From contig BFEA01000359.1 of assembly GCA_003427395.1 (NCBI GenBank), positions 1,298,754 to 1,349,431 of the forward strand: 50,678 bases of DNA. The letters are read 5' to 3'. The position numbers and the translations under genes are program-made. This document shows positions 10,801-21,545 of the stretch, in pieces (position 1 is the first letter of the stretch; every line of letters begins with the position of its first letter). A model generated the notes under the pieces. The model was given only the letters and a program-made list of their open reading frames with translations. It was not told where the DNA came from and searched no databases. The stretch comes from Chara braunii. Its lineage: Eukaryota; Streptophyta; Charophyceae; Charales; Characeae.

Positions 10801-11159
10801 CGGATGACCGAAATGTCTATTGTAGGTGGCGTATGGTACCTTTGGCCAACAGATGGTTCTCAAGGCGACATTTGCTGCAGAGAGCGCCTATCGTATAGTG
10901 CCTGTTGTATGAAGTCCTTGACAAGTCATTTACGACTGCAATAGAATTCAGATGTAAGTCACTCACGGCGACATCGACGAGTTGGTCACGACCACAGTTG
11001 TTTACCAGAATTCGGGCATTAGGATGGAAGGACACGACAACCGCTGAGAGGTTGTTGTGCGCGCACGATGAAACAATGCATGCACCAAAGTTGAGTCAAC
11101 GTGTTGGACACCATGCCCACCGGACAGCGTAATAGACGGGATGTGTTGGCACCTTTCCC

Positions 11160-12040
11160 GAGTGGTTATCGGGTTGGACATGACCACTGCGGTAGAGCGG
11201 AATATAGATCAGCCATCAAGATTGGCACCACGATCTTCGGCAAGCATCACAGAATACAGCGTGAGAGGTCCTGCCCTACAACGTGCATGTTGGTCATGTT
11301 ATTGGGTACTTCGGCCGATGGCAGGTTATCGACAAGGATATGATAGCAGCCTCATCCCCGACTGGTCATCGGGTTGGACAAGACGACCACCTCACGCAGT
11401 TAATATTTTGGGCACGTTGCACGCCCGATCATCGGGCTCGACACGACGACCACGACTTGCACAGTGGGAAGTGGTGTCCCTGGAAGCCGGGCACCTTGAA
11501 CTCCAGGTCATCGGGTTGGACAAGACACCACGGCATGCACAGGGGGAAGTGGTGCCACAGGAAGCCGGAGAAGTGCCCGACAATGTGACTGTTTGGCTGG
11601 TTGTTTCCGCCTTGCCCATTGTTAGCTGGATACGAAGAACGCCTTTAGGTTGTCGGGTTGGATTCGGCGGCAACCTCTTCCACACGATGCAATGGTTATC
11701 ATGTTGGACACGGCGACCATCTCATGCACTGGATATTATGTGCACCTCGCAATGGTTATCATGTTGACCACGATGACCACCTAATGCACTGCATATTGTG
11801 GGCACCTCGCAATGGTTATCGTGTTGGATACGACGACCACCTCATGCACTGCATGTTGTGGGCAACTCGCAATAGTTATCGTGTTGGACATGACGACCAC
11901 CTCATGCACTGGATGTTGTGGGCACGTCGTAATGGTTATTGTGTTGGACACGACGACCACCTCATGCACTGGATGTTGTGGGCACCTCGGACGGTTGGTT
12001 ATCGTATTGGACACGACGACCACGTCATGCACCAGGGGAT
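11160..12040. repeat. Half-palindrome field ending in a 60-bp tandem repeat
   Basis: From 11697 to 12040 a 60-bp unit (TTATCGTGTTGGACACGACG, then ACCACCTCATGCACTG-ATG, then TTGTGGGCACCTCGCAATGG) is repeated five and a half times at 11697, 11757, 11817, 11877, 11937 and 11999. Upstream (11160-11690) the same TCGGGTTGGACA-GAC core recurs at 60-145 bp spacing between unrelated spacers. Because 60 is a multiple of three, long frames open on both strands. They are products of the repeat and not genes. Confidence 0.88.
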
Positions 12041-12609
12041 AGAGAGGTCATTTCGGGCCAGGGACCTGCAGTGCAGGCTCGTTGTTGACGTCATCAAACA
12101 AAAAAAAAGGGAGAGGAAAGATCGTGACCGTCGATCATAGATATTGACAGCTTGCACAGACCCTTCCCAAGCACTACAATGTCCAAATCAGCGATTCCAA
12201 GACGAGCAAACGAGAGAGAGTTTTCGTGGACTTTTGACGGTGGGACAGTTACCTGCACAATCACGGTCGTGTGAAGCAGATCGCCAATTCGCGCAGTAGC
12301 CGCTTTGCTTGGTCGTTGTTGTCAGTAGCAGCTCGTCCCACGGAGGAATGTTCGTCGCACCACACCTGATCGCTGACGATGGGGAACGCGAACGCAAAAG
12401 CGTGCGTCGCAGCACACCCCCTTAGGAAATGAGGCGCTTGGCAATCTAAGGTAGTCTGAACGGACCCGACATCTGTTGTCAAACAACTGGTTGTGCCCTC
12501 GGATCGACCCGCCATCGGCACCGTCGTTTGGCAACGACATCATGAAGCGATTTGAAGGGCGAAGGTCCGGAAAAGGAGGTAGTCTCTAGACCATAAGGAA
12601 TCGGGTCAT
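12041..12609. other. Spacer between the 60-bp array and the promoter-like cassettes
   Basis: This is mixed-composition DNA with a run of eight A and a G-rich stretch. No shared repeat and no protein-like frame is seen. Confidence 0.35.
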
Positions 12610-13075
12610 TTTTGTGGCTCAGGGCCATCGACACCGTCGGTTCGATCCGATCGGACGACCGACGGAGTGCGGGAGGGGACGCGCTCCAGAGAATGCCGAA
12701 GGTCCAGAAAAGGAGACAGTCTCTGGACCACAACGAGTTCGACCATTTTTGTGGCGCAGGGCCATCGACACCGTCGGTTCGATTCGATCGGACGACCGAC
12801 GGATCGCGGGAGGGGACGTGCTCCAGAGTATATAAAGAGGAGTGGTTCCCCTCCCCCATTTCGCATTTCCGATCCAGCGAGTAAGCCGGATATCAGCGCA
12901 GGTCAATTTTAGCACAGGCCGGATTTTCGCTCTTTTGACCAGACGGAGGCAGGCGACCGGAAAACACCAATCCGTCCCTGCTTTGTGGCACATCGCCATC
13001 TTCACTGTCGGTTCGACTCGATTTGACAGTCGTCATTCACCGGGGGGAGACACGCTCCACAGTATATATAGAGGA
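12610..13075 (+). promoter_or_regulatory. Three copies of a TATA-containing promoter-like cassette
   Basis: A block of about 90 bp recurs at 12612-12700, 12751-12840 and 12983-13075. Each copy has TTTGTGGC, C-GGGCCATCG-CACCGTCGG or close variants, then GGTTCGAT-CGATCGGACGACC (itself near-palindromic), then GGGAGGGGAC and CGCTCCA. Copies 2 and 3 end in TATATAAA (12829-12836) and TATATATA (13063-13070). In copy 1 the matching place holds non-TATA sequence. After each TATA comes a pyrimidine-rich CCTCCCCCATTTCGC or CTTCTCCATTTTCG, a likely initiator. An ATG at 13115 opens a 10-codon frame. The orientation drives transcription toward the palindrome array and the ORF at 15364. Confidence 0.55.
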
Positions 13076-13379
13076 TTGGGCCTTCTTCTCCATTTTCGAA
13101 TCCTCATTTCAGGCATGGCAGAAGAGATCGAGTGGGGCCGGTAGCGCTGTTCCAAGTTGAGGAACAGGGCTGGAGAGTTTCTTCGAAGCGGAATAGAGGA
13201 GACTGCGGCGAGCTCTGTGGGCGCAGTTCCTAAGGCGAGGAGCACTTCCGGATCCTATCACGGAGCGAGAGCGAGATTCGGCAACGTGTTTTGAGGCGCG
13301 CAGTGCTAGAAGGACAGGCAGCAGACGATGAGATCTGTCCCCATTCCCGATATTCAACCGCGAAGCGCCACGTGGCAGT

Positions 13380-15275
13380 TTCGGCTTTGCAATCGTCGTA
13401 TCGAACACGACAAACACGGTGGTTGTCGTGCTGAACACGACAACCAGGCACAAAATTGTCATGCCAAGGGATAGCCTGCAACCCGCATGAGCGTTGTGTA
13501 GCCGCGGGAAAGGGCTGCACCGACGTTGGTTGTCGTGTTCAACACGTCGACCGCCTGTCAACCTATCTTGCCCAGCGCTCCCTCGAGGTGCCGATGGAGC
13601 CCATGCCGCCACCGGTCATCGTGTTCAACACGATAATTGCCGCGCAACACTTGCTCGGGGTGCCAGTGCAGCTTATGCCCAAGACACTGCAATGCGGTGG
13701 TTGTCGTGTCGAACTCGACGATCGACACGGCACCGCAGTGCGCTGAGGCACGGGACGCACTGGCATCCCGGAGGAGTGCTCTGCGGTGGTCGTTGTGTTG
13801 AACACGACGACCACCAGCAAAGGGTGTCAGTGCAGCCCATTCGGGGCTTGAACTCGTCATGCCCAGGATAGCCCGCACCCCGCATGAGCGTTGTGTAGCC
13901 GGGGGAAAGGGTTGCACCGGCGTTGGTTGTCGTGTTGAACACGACGACCGCCTGTTAACCTATCTTGCCCAGCGCTCCCTCGGGGTGCCGATGGATCCCA
14001 TGCCGCCGCCGGTTGTCGTGTTCAACACGACAACCGCCGCGCAGCACTCCCTCGGGGTGCCAGTGCAGCCCATGCCCATGACACTGCAGTGCGGCGGTTG
14101 TTGTGTCGAACTCGACGATCGACATGACACCACAGTGCGCTGAGGCACGGGCCGCACTGGCATTCCGAAGGAGTGCTCTGCGGTGGTCGTCGTGTTGAAC
14201 ACGACGACCACCAGCAAAGGGTGCCAATGCAGCCAATTCGGGGCTTGAACTTGTCATGCCCAGCATAGCCCGCACCCCGCATGAGTGTTGTGTAGCCGGG
14301 GGAAAGGGCTGCACCGGCGTTGGTTGTCGTGTTGAACACGACGACCGCCTGTTAACCTATATTGCCCAGCGCTCCCTAGGGGTGCCGATGGAGCCCATGC
14401 CGCCGCCGGTCGTCGTGTTGAATACGATAACCGCCACTCAGCACTCCCTCGGGGTGCCAGTGCGGGCCATGCCCAAGACACTGCAGTGCGGTGGTTGTCG
14501 TGTCAAACTCGACGATCGACACGGCACCACAGTGCGCTGAGGCACGGGCCACACTGGCATCCCGAAGGAATGCTCTGCGGTGACCGTCATGTTGAACACG
14601 ACGACCACTGGCAAAGGGTGTCAGTGCAGCCCATGCCGTCGCTTGTCGTTTATCAAGTTCAACACGATAACCACCGTGGTGATCGGGTTGAACACGACGA
14701 ACGACAAGCGACCGCCTGCCTTGGCCATTGCTAGCCAGCATGTGGTTGTCGTGTCGAACTCGACGACGGACACAGCACCTAACATGACTGTTAAGTGGGG
14801 CATGGGAAGCACTGTCATCTCATAGCAGTGTTGTGGGGTGGTCGTCGTGTTGAACATGACGGCCACCGGTAAAGGGTTTCAGTGCATTTTATGAAGCTGG
14901 TTATCGGTCGTCGGGTTCGAAGCGATAACCAGTAAAGGGTGTCAGTGCAGTGCGGTGGTGATCGTGTTGAAAGACAAGCGACGGCATGGGCTGCACTGGG
15001 ACTCTTTACCATCAGCGAGCCATGGTCGTGTTCAACACGACAACCACCAGCCTTGCCCATTGCCAGCCAGCACCTAGAATGACTGTTGTGTGGCTGCGGG
15101 CAAAAGTTCTACTGCCGTCACGTTGGGGAGCCGTGAGGTGGTTGTCGTGTTCAACACGACGACCGTCCATTACTGCTTCGCAGCCACTCTGTTGTCGGGT
15201 CGGAAACAACGACCGCCGTTCGTGCAAAATGACGACTGTCACAGTGTCATTGTCATGTCGAACACGATCGTCCGT
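13380..15275. repeat. Palindrome-rich tandem array (units of about 400 bp)
   Basis: Units start at about 13456, 13859 and 14256 (397-403 bp apart) with decayed continuation to about 15275. Each carries several copies of a 24-25 bp palindrome roughly every 90-110 bp. Perfect copies are 14011-14035 (arm GGTTGTCGTGTT, centre C) and 14185-14209 (arm GGTCGTCGTGTT, centre G). Near-perfect ones are 13421-13445, 13788-13812, 13925-13949, 14322-14346, 14408-14432 and 15140-15164. Several have matching changes in both arms (ATCGTGTT with AACACGAT near 13618). Translated frames give strings of VVVFNTTTT and are artefacts. The array resembles an array of dimer-binding sites or RNA hairpins. Confidence 0.85.
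14011..14035. promoter_or_regulatory. Perfect 25-bp palindrome (type example)
   Basis: A 12-bp arm (GGTTGTCGTGTT), one central C, then the exact inverted arm. It is the cleanest copy of a motif present at least 25 times in the TIR element. Confidence 0.7.
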
Positions 15276-15363
15276 AAGCGTGGTGTCGACGACCGTTCTT
15301 TAGGAGCACCGTGATTTTTTTCCCCATGTGCCATGTGCATGCATTTGCTGATTTTTTGAAATT

Positions 15364-15846
15364 GTGGCGTGCAAGGCGTTTGCAAATCGAGATGGACAGC
15401 TCAACGTGGATGCCCCTTTTGTTTGGCACGAGCGCATGGCATACCCTTTCCCTCCATACGCGCTGCGCGTCAGTGGGTGTCGAGAGTCCACTGTTATTGA
15501 CCCCGCGACAAGAAACAACTTCGAGTGTGATCCATGGATGACGGTCGTCCCGTTCACAGATGCTCACCTGGACTCGTGGAAAGAGCATCAGTGGGAAAAA
15601 ATGGAAAGGGAGTGTCCGTGGGCGGACTACTATAAGTTCGCCAATATGAGCAAGTTTGGAAGTTTTATTCCCGTGCCTAGTGATGTCCTCGGTTCAGTGC
15701 GGTGCCGCCACTTGAGTGCAAAGCTGAAAAGCGATCGTTATTACAGTTGGTTGGTCTGTCGTTACGTGACTGCTTCGCCGCGCACATGGTCCCGTGCGCT
15801 GAAACACGAGTTGCTTCCCTGTGGACGACACTTTGAGTTCCTCGAT
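15364..15846 (+). CDS. Unrecognised protein, interrupted 3' by an insertion
   Basis: An open frame of 161 codons with protein-like composition: VDAPFVWHERMAYPFPPY, STVIDPATRNNFECDPW, a Trp/Glu-rich helix (LDSWKEHQWEKMERECPW), SKFGSFIPVPSDVLG and CRYVTASPRTWSRALKH. I know no family for it. It ends six bases into the insertion that begins at 15847. Joining CTCGAT directly to the DNA after that insertion (GAGCCGCG at 23329) extends the frame by about 11 codons (LDEPRCLTFGSPI). The ATG at 15364 gives a plausible start; frames before it are in the palindrome array. It could be regulated by the cassettes at 12.6-13.1 kb. Confidence 0.5.
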
Positions 15847-18800
15847 CAGTAACCTTTGCGCTCTCCAGGGCTGTCACCTAGAGCAGTGTCGTACTGCTGC
15901 ATTAGATTGCATCTCGGAAATCTCTTCTTTTGTAGGGTCCTTTGCATTGCGTGTTCGAATAGGAATAGGACCTTGACTGGCGCTGTGGTCTTCGTGTCCA
16001 GGAACGAGTTGGAGATGGGAAGAAGAGGGATGGGTTTGGTTACAAGAGAGGTCGAAGGGGAATGGGATCTGGTGATCGGGGGCAAGGTGGACGATGTGGA
16101 TGCATAGCGTGAGGTTGAAGCTAAAGCGTCCTCTATACGGGATGCTATAGGCAGGTTTCTGGGAGGCAGGACCGGCTTTGTCCCAATGAAATATATTTCG
16201 ATGTTCGCGGATAACGCTATCGGCGTGAATACCCTGACAAGGGTATCCGCCCTGGTTTTTACAAGTGACAGAAAGTTTGATTAATTTGGAAAATTTGGAG
16301 TATCGGCGCGGAATGCGGTGGTTGTTCGTACGTAGACTAAGGATTGGTCGACTAAGAAGCGTGAGTGAGCGCGCAGTTTTAAGGCGGGCGTGTCATTCCT
16401 TCCTTTGTATTTGATTGTGAAGCCGACATAGCCAAATGACTTGATTTTATTACCAAATAAATGGGGGGGGGCTAAAAGGCTTGGGCTTGTCTGCACATTG
16501 ACCGACGATAGGCTTGGCGTGCGAGAGGGCGCGCGTGGCCGCCGTGGCGCAGTCGGAGTAAGCCGACGAGGGTGTTTAATGGCCACGTACTTGGTTGTAG
16601 GGGGAAACGAGGCCCAGATCACTTTCTTGGCCCCGAGCGTTGTGTTGCACGGCTTTATACAGGAGTTTGCGTACGCTGGTCTCAGGCTTTGTAGCTCGAA
16701 GGGACTGAGGGGTCGAGGGCTCGGTGGGCCTATTCCCCTTGGTTTTGCCATCGGCGGCATCCGATCGGTGGTGACACTTTCTAAATAGTTATTTTTAGCG
16801 TCGTATTTCTAATAATTTTTGTTATACTCCGGCGTGTCGTTGACCTGGACGAGACGCCAGACTCAGTGGGCGTCCTGGGAGTCGAGGACATTGAACAAGC
16901 ACCTTCTTCCGTTGACCTATGAATTCCTTGGGTATTCAGGACGCTGGGGAAGTTTCTCCGCCCTGGCCATTTTGAAACGTGGGCTGAGGAGTTCGACGTG
17001 CTTGACCGATGGGTGATAAGCCCACGAGGCAGAAGAAACTTGGGGGGGCGCAGACCCTTTGTGGGGGTACCGCCCACCAGCCCCGAGGGTCTTATATAAG
17101 AGGTTTGTGTGAGAGCATGCCCGTTGAAGGTTTGAAGGGGTGACGGGCTCTGCCTAAGCAGGGCGGTTAAGAGGGCCTAGTGGCGGAGGTTGCACTGTAG
17201 TTGTTGTGTGGGACCCTTGCCCCCTCGGTCCCCCAAATTCCTGATCGGCTATCTGCTGCTACTACCAAGATATGTACCGGGGCCCACTCTACCAAGGCTG
17301 TGCGACAGACCGGTGCTCTCTTACTAGCATCGGAGGGGCCACGACAGTCGGGCCCGAGTCGCTCGCAGTTTCGGGCACCAGGCGCCACGAAGACGTTGTG
17401 GTAAAGACCACGGTTGTACTTCCGAGTGGATTGGTCGGCGGCCTTCGAGGTATAGGGGCAAAAGATTGGTTGACCCACTTCATAGTAACCTCGCTCGGAG
17501 TTGCCGCATGGTCGGCTGAGTGCATCGGACTGCGCAAAGCACTGTTGGGCTGCTTCCTACCGGAGGCTGCGCTAAGAGCAAGGGGGGTGGTGGACTCAAC
17601 CGGAGTACAGCGGGGCTAGGCGGGACTGTAGCGGCCTGGCAAACGAGACCAGCGGGCCATACTGTTTGTTGAACGGGGTATAGGGATGAAAGATTAGTCG
17701 ACCGTCTGATAATCGGCCGTTTTCGGATCGTCGCCCATGAGAAGTAGGATCGGATTGAGCTAAGCAGTGTTGGGGCACTGCGAAACGGAGGTTGCGTTAG
17801 AAGTAAGAGGAGACAGAGTGCCAGGCTGTGGAGCGCTGTCGGGTTGAGGAAGGCAGCGACGAACCGAGCGAGGAGTGACGGGTGAGGAAAAGGCAGTGGA
17901 AGGTGGGATGAACCTGGTCGGGGCTTTGCGCTCGATACTTGGTAGTTTTGGGTACCTAAGGAAACGATCTTGGGGTCTTTGCCCCGGACGACTTAAACGG
18001 TGGTGTTAGTTTTAGTAGTAGATTAGTAAAATAGAAGTTAGGAAGAAAAGCTAGTACGCCGAGCTCTGGCGGAGAGAGAGAGATGGCGGGGAGTAGAGAA
18101 CCGGGATTTCACTCGATTTTGGATGAAATCGAGTGAAAGGAGACTAAGTTGCGAACTTGAAGGTTGAAGACTTACTAATTAGTCGTTGCGTTGCTCATCC
18201 TACCGATGGGTAGGGACACCCCCCCGGTTCGTTGTATATATGAGTAAACAGTGATGTGTAATTCTGCGCTCAAGGTACGCTGCATCCGGCTGGGTTCAGC
18301 CGAAGGTTTATTCCGAATTGCCCATCCTATTGATGAAAGTAGTCTCTTCCTATTTTCGTATATACCTGGCGGTGGTGACCTCCCCGATTGCTGATTCCTC
18401 TAAGTGCTTGAAGTTGGCCGCAACCTACGACCAAGTACAGAGAGGTAGAAGAAGGGGCTCGAGCCTGTCGAGCTGAGGCTACAGTACGAGGTGAGCTAAA
18501 AAACTGGTGGTCAAGCGAGATGGGGCGGTGCATCTTCTGACGCCTTAGGAGGAGAGTTATTGCAGCTTGCTCAACCAGAAGAAACGGGCGACGCAGCCAG
18601 CTATGACACAGAGGAGTGGCAACCACTGTCTCTGTTGAGATAGTGAGGGTTACCTGTTTTAGCTGGTGGTTGTCGCCGAAGACCAGATCGGGGTGATAAG
18701 TACAGTTAGATGTCGGTTGGTGAGGAAAGTAGAACCGAATAGGGAGAGAGAGTTGCCGCGGTAATGTGAGAAGAAGGGAGTGGCACTTGTCAATGAAGAC

Positions 18801-18960
18801 TGGCAGTACAGCAACGGTCGGAAGCCGAGTTGCCAGACCAAGTTTGACCAACTGTACGCAAACCAGTTAATAACGTATTGTTTCCCAGTCTAGCGAAGGA
18901 GACTCAGTCCATTTCAACTCACTTCATCAGTCAAAGTGGCGCGAGTTCAGCTGTGGGACT
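15847..18960. other. Unassigned DNA in the second-level insertion
   Basis: No frame has recognisable content. G runs are at 16459-16469 and 17041-17048. Frames such as 16281-16760 (minus) and 18327-18851 (minus) show no conserved motif. It may be the non-coding body of a non-autonomous LTR element. Confidence 0.35.
18107..18138. other. Perfect 13-bp stem hairpin
   Basis: The arms TTTCACTCGATTT and AAATCGAGTGAAA flank a six-base loop (TGGATG). The stem has no mismatch. It follows a GA-rich stretch. It could form a stable RNA hairpin or be the relic of a tiny inverted-repeat element. Confidence 0.7.
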
Positions 18961-19230
18961 GTTAGGGCTCACCTGTCGACCAGTGCGCCGTTCATCCTAT
19001 CGGACAAAAAAGGGACAAGGGGCTGACCACGAGGGGCTACCGATTGGCCAGTGAACAGCTAATCCGCTGAACGAATTAGCTGCAGGTGAGCAGTAAGGAA
19101 GGGAGTTGTGGGCCGGATGTTTACCTATTGACCGGTGTGATACTCGTCTTATCAGCATGTGCAGCAAGCAGGCCAGCAGCAAAGGTGTCGACCCGGCTAT
19201 TGACCAGTGTGTTGTTCGTCCAATTGAGCA
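18960..19230. repeat. Diverged repeats around a TTGACCAGTG-type core
   Basis: Copies at about 18971, 19119 and 19190 share ACCTGT or CGGCTATTGACC, then AGTGTG, then GTTCGTCC or CTCGTC and TATTG or AATTG. More distant relatives lie near 18180-18220 and 18310-18345. They are just upstream of the LTR-like unit. Confidence 0.45.
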
Positions 19231-19340
19231 AGCAAGGGGAGGACGAAGCGCGAGGTTGCGAATTCACTTATAGTCGTCGCATCCGCCCACTAGCACTACG
19301 GGGTGACTATGTTGCGTTGAAAATTGACTGAGTTTCTTTT

Positions 19341-19351
19341 AAGGGGGGTAT
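19341..19351 (+). promoter_or_regulatory. Polypurine-tract-like sequence
   Basis: AAGGGGGGTAT sits directly before the TGTTGCGAG that starts the LTR-like unit. This matches the usual position of the plus-strand primer before a 3' LTR. Confidence 0.5.
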
Positions 19352-19957
19352 TGTTGCGAGTAGAAGAATAGCCGGAGAGTCGACCGTACGCAATTGGACT
19401 TCGGTTTGACCAAGAAGCTGTGTGTTCTGACTGCCATTGCGAGGCCCTAAGGCGCTGGAAGATAACAAGGCCCTCTCCCGCGAGTCTTAGTGCGCCTCTC
19501 TTGGATCTGAGAGTCTAAAATCTATCTTCTTCTACCCTTCTTACTCTAAGTCTTGTCTATTGGTTCTGAGAGAAAGGCGACACGCGGGATTGCAACCCGT
19601 AGGTCCGCATTAAGACTCTGTGGGGAGTCAACCCACATATTGCGGGAGCTCTGCCGGAACTCAGGAGGGGTTCTGGAGGCAGGGAACTCAGAGGTAACCA
19701 TTGCTTTCCTTTAAAAACCCAGTAATAACCCCTATCTATACATCTTTCTATGTATCTGACTGAGTATATTGAGTGCACACCTACTTCGAATTTCAGTTTG
19801 ACTTTCATGACATAACCCAGACTAAGTAAAAGAATGCATGCACAATTTTCTGTTTTATTTTGTTGGTTATCTGAAAGCAGATTGTGAAAAGGGGTTGCAT
19901 CAGGGGGGGAGGCTGGGAGGAAGGCAGTTTTGCTTGCGCTTGAATGGGTCTTATAGG

Positions 19958-20731
19958 GTCAGGCACTGTTTCTAATATGAATGGCCTGACTGCTATGTTT
20001 TGTTCTGTTTTCTGAAGGACCAAGCATTGTTTCTAAGATGAATGGCTTGGTCGCTGTGTTTATTTAATTTAGGCCAGACATTGTTTCTAAGATGAATGGC
20101 CTGGTTGTTGTTTCTGTGGGGTATTGATTGTGCAAACTTTGAGGGTCAGACACTGTTTCTAAGATGAATGGTCTGGTCGCTATTTATTTTTTGGTGGTTT
20201 CTGAACAGTCTCTGGGTCTTGACCCAGGGTACTTTGCTGTTTTTAGTTATTATGAGGGGAGGTTCAGGCCAAAGACTGGACATTGTTTCTAAGATGAATG
20301 GTCTAAGTCTGAGGCCACAGGATTATAATGTGAACAGAGGAATAAGACTTTTTATATTATATATATATATATGTATATGTTTATAAGAACAAGGCTAGCC
20401 AGACATTGTTTCTAAGATGAATGATCTGACTATAGCCTTATCACAAATTAAGAGAGTATGACTAAGAGCTATAACTGAAGGTAACTTGGACCGGCTGAGC
20501 ATTGTTTCTAAGATGAATGGATCAGTCCTATGCCCACTTTTGAAGATTAAGTTCAGAGAAGGTGTATATAACTTGGCTATTTAAACAGATCAGGGCGACT
20601 AAACATTGTTTCTAAGGCGAATGACTTAGTCATATGCCCAATGAAGAGAAAAATAGTTGTGCAACCTGTTTATATATAACTAAGGCAAAGAGTTGGCATT
20701 GTTTCTAAGATGAATGGCCTAACTCGATGCC
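19958..20731 (+). repeat. Array of nine hairpins with one conserved loop and co-varying stems
   Basis: The loop ACATTGTTTCTAAGATGAAT (minor variants) occurs at nine sites, at 19965, 20026, 20079, 20151, 20281, 20403, 20500, 20603 and 20697 (approximate). The flanks are complementary within each copy but differ between copies: GTCAGGC/GCCTGAC (19958-19990), GACCAAGC/GCTTGGTC (20018-20052), CAGAC/GTCTG (20147-20175), GGCTA..CAGA/TCTG..TAGCC (20393-20437), GGGC-GACTAA/TTAGTC..GCCC (20593-20639) and GAGTTGGC/GCC-T-AACTC (20690-20725). Spacers between copies are unrelated and 50-130 bp long. A conserved loop on compensated stems indicates RNA structure. I know no family with this loop. Confidence 0.8.
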
Positions 20732-20984
20732 CTATGTAAGTTGGGTATGAAGGGATAAATCATTAAAAGACTATGAACTATTGTTTACCAATGGTAACCT
20801 GGGACTAGTGAGAGTACTCACCTTTGTGGTTTGACCTGCATGTGGCTGAGTGAGATGACTGCCTAGTTTGAGTTTTAGGTTGATAGGTAGTTGCTTTAGT
20901 TGCTCGCCACGTGCTATAGCCATAGGAGTTAGTTTCGATTTCTGCATTTTTCGAGTTAATTTTATTTGTATAAATCTTGGTAAG

Positions 20985-21520
20985 TCGCTTTCTCTACGGG
21001 AAGCGCTGCCGAAATTTCTACAAATCCAAGGAGTTAGTCAGATTTTAACTTTTCAAAGTGCAACTTGCCTAAGTTTTATATATGACTTAGTAAAAATCTG
21101 GAAAGTTTTATTTTCTATATGGAAGCTGCCCAAATTTTTACTAATTTACGGAGTTGGACAAAAATTGAACTTTGAAAGGTCAAAGTTATTTTCAAATTTT
21201 GAACTTAACTTTGTATAAATTTTGGAATAGCACCTTTCTAAAGGGAGTGTTGCCGAAATTTATGTAAAACTAAGGAGTTGGTTGAATTTTGTCTTAGTTG
21301 AACTCAAGCTCATTCTTTTTAGTTCGAATCTGGGTTAGTATAATCTGGGAAGTCTCCCTTTCTAAAGGGAGTGCTGTCCAAATTTTTACTAATTCAAGAA
21401 GTTAAACAAAATTCAAGCCTTCTTGAGTTAGAAATTTATTTCAGTTTTATACTTGAGTTTATATAAATTCTGGAAAGACACTTCTCCTACGGGAAGCGCT
21501 ACCGAAATTTTTTTAGTCTA
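20985..21520 (+). repeat. Five tandem units of about 122 bp
   Basis: Cores lie at 20988, 21109, 21231, 21357 and 21482, spaced 121-126 bp. Each reads CTTTCTCTACGGGAAGCGCT or a relative such as CCCTTTCTAAAGGGAGTGCT, then GCCGAAATTT, then AA--GGAGTT. The core folds on itself in several copies with different bases (CCCTTT-CT-AAAGGG at 21356-21369; GCTTTC/GGAAGC in the first). The rest of the unit is diverged A+T-rich sequence. Confidence 0.7.
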
Positions 21521-21545
21521 AGAAAAGTTAGAATATATTTTAACA

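Larger units (their letters stand above)
19352..21545 (+). repeat. LTR-like unit, 2.19 kb (TGTT...AACA)
   Basis: The unit starts TGTTGCGAG after a purine tract and ends TTTTAACA before GGTGGCGATTCTGG, giving the usual short inverted TG..CA ends. The downstream TGG... block is where a tRNA-primer site should start. No second copy lies in the window, so the LTR call rests on these signals alone. Inside are the nine-hairpin array (19958-20731) and five tandem units of about 122 bp (20985-21520). The A+T-rich 3' half contrasts with the GC-richer DNA upstream. A purine tract before and a primer site after one LTR is the reverse of normal element order. Confidence 0.45.

Noticed and set aside
11658-12140. 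Long open frames on both strands in the 60-bp array
   Set aside because: They result from a repeat period that is a multiple of three. The peptides are repeats of DHLMHWMLW or VVVSNTIT without family resemblance.
13109-15303. Many overlapping frames reading VVVFNTTTT, SCSTRRP or EHDDR
   Set aside because: They are translations of the palindrome array in all six frames. Identical strings occur on both strands, as expected from palindromes.
19958-20731. CRISPR array reading of the regular loop motif
   Set aside because: The spacing is irregular, the repeats form stems with variable arms, no cas genes are present and the genome is eukaryotic.
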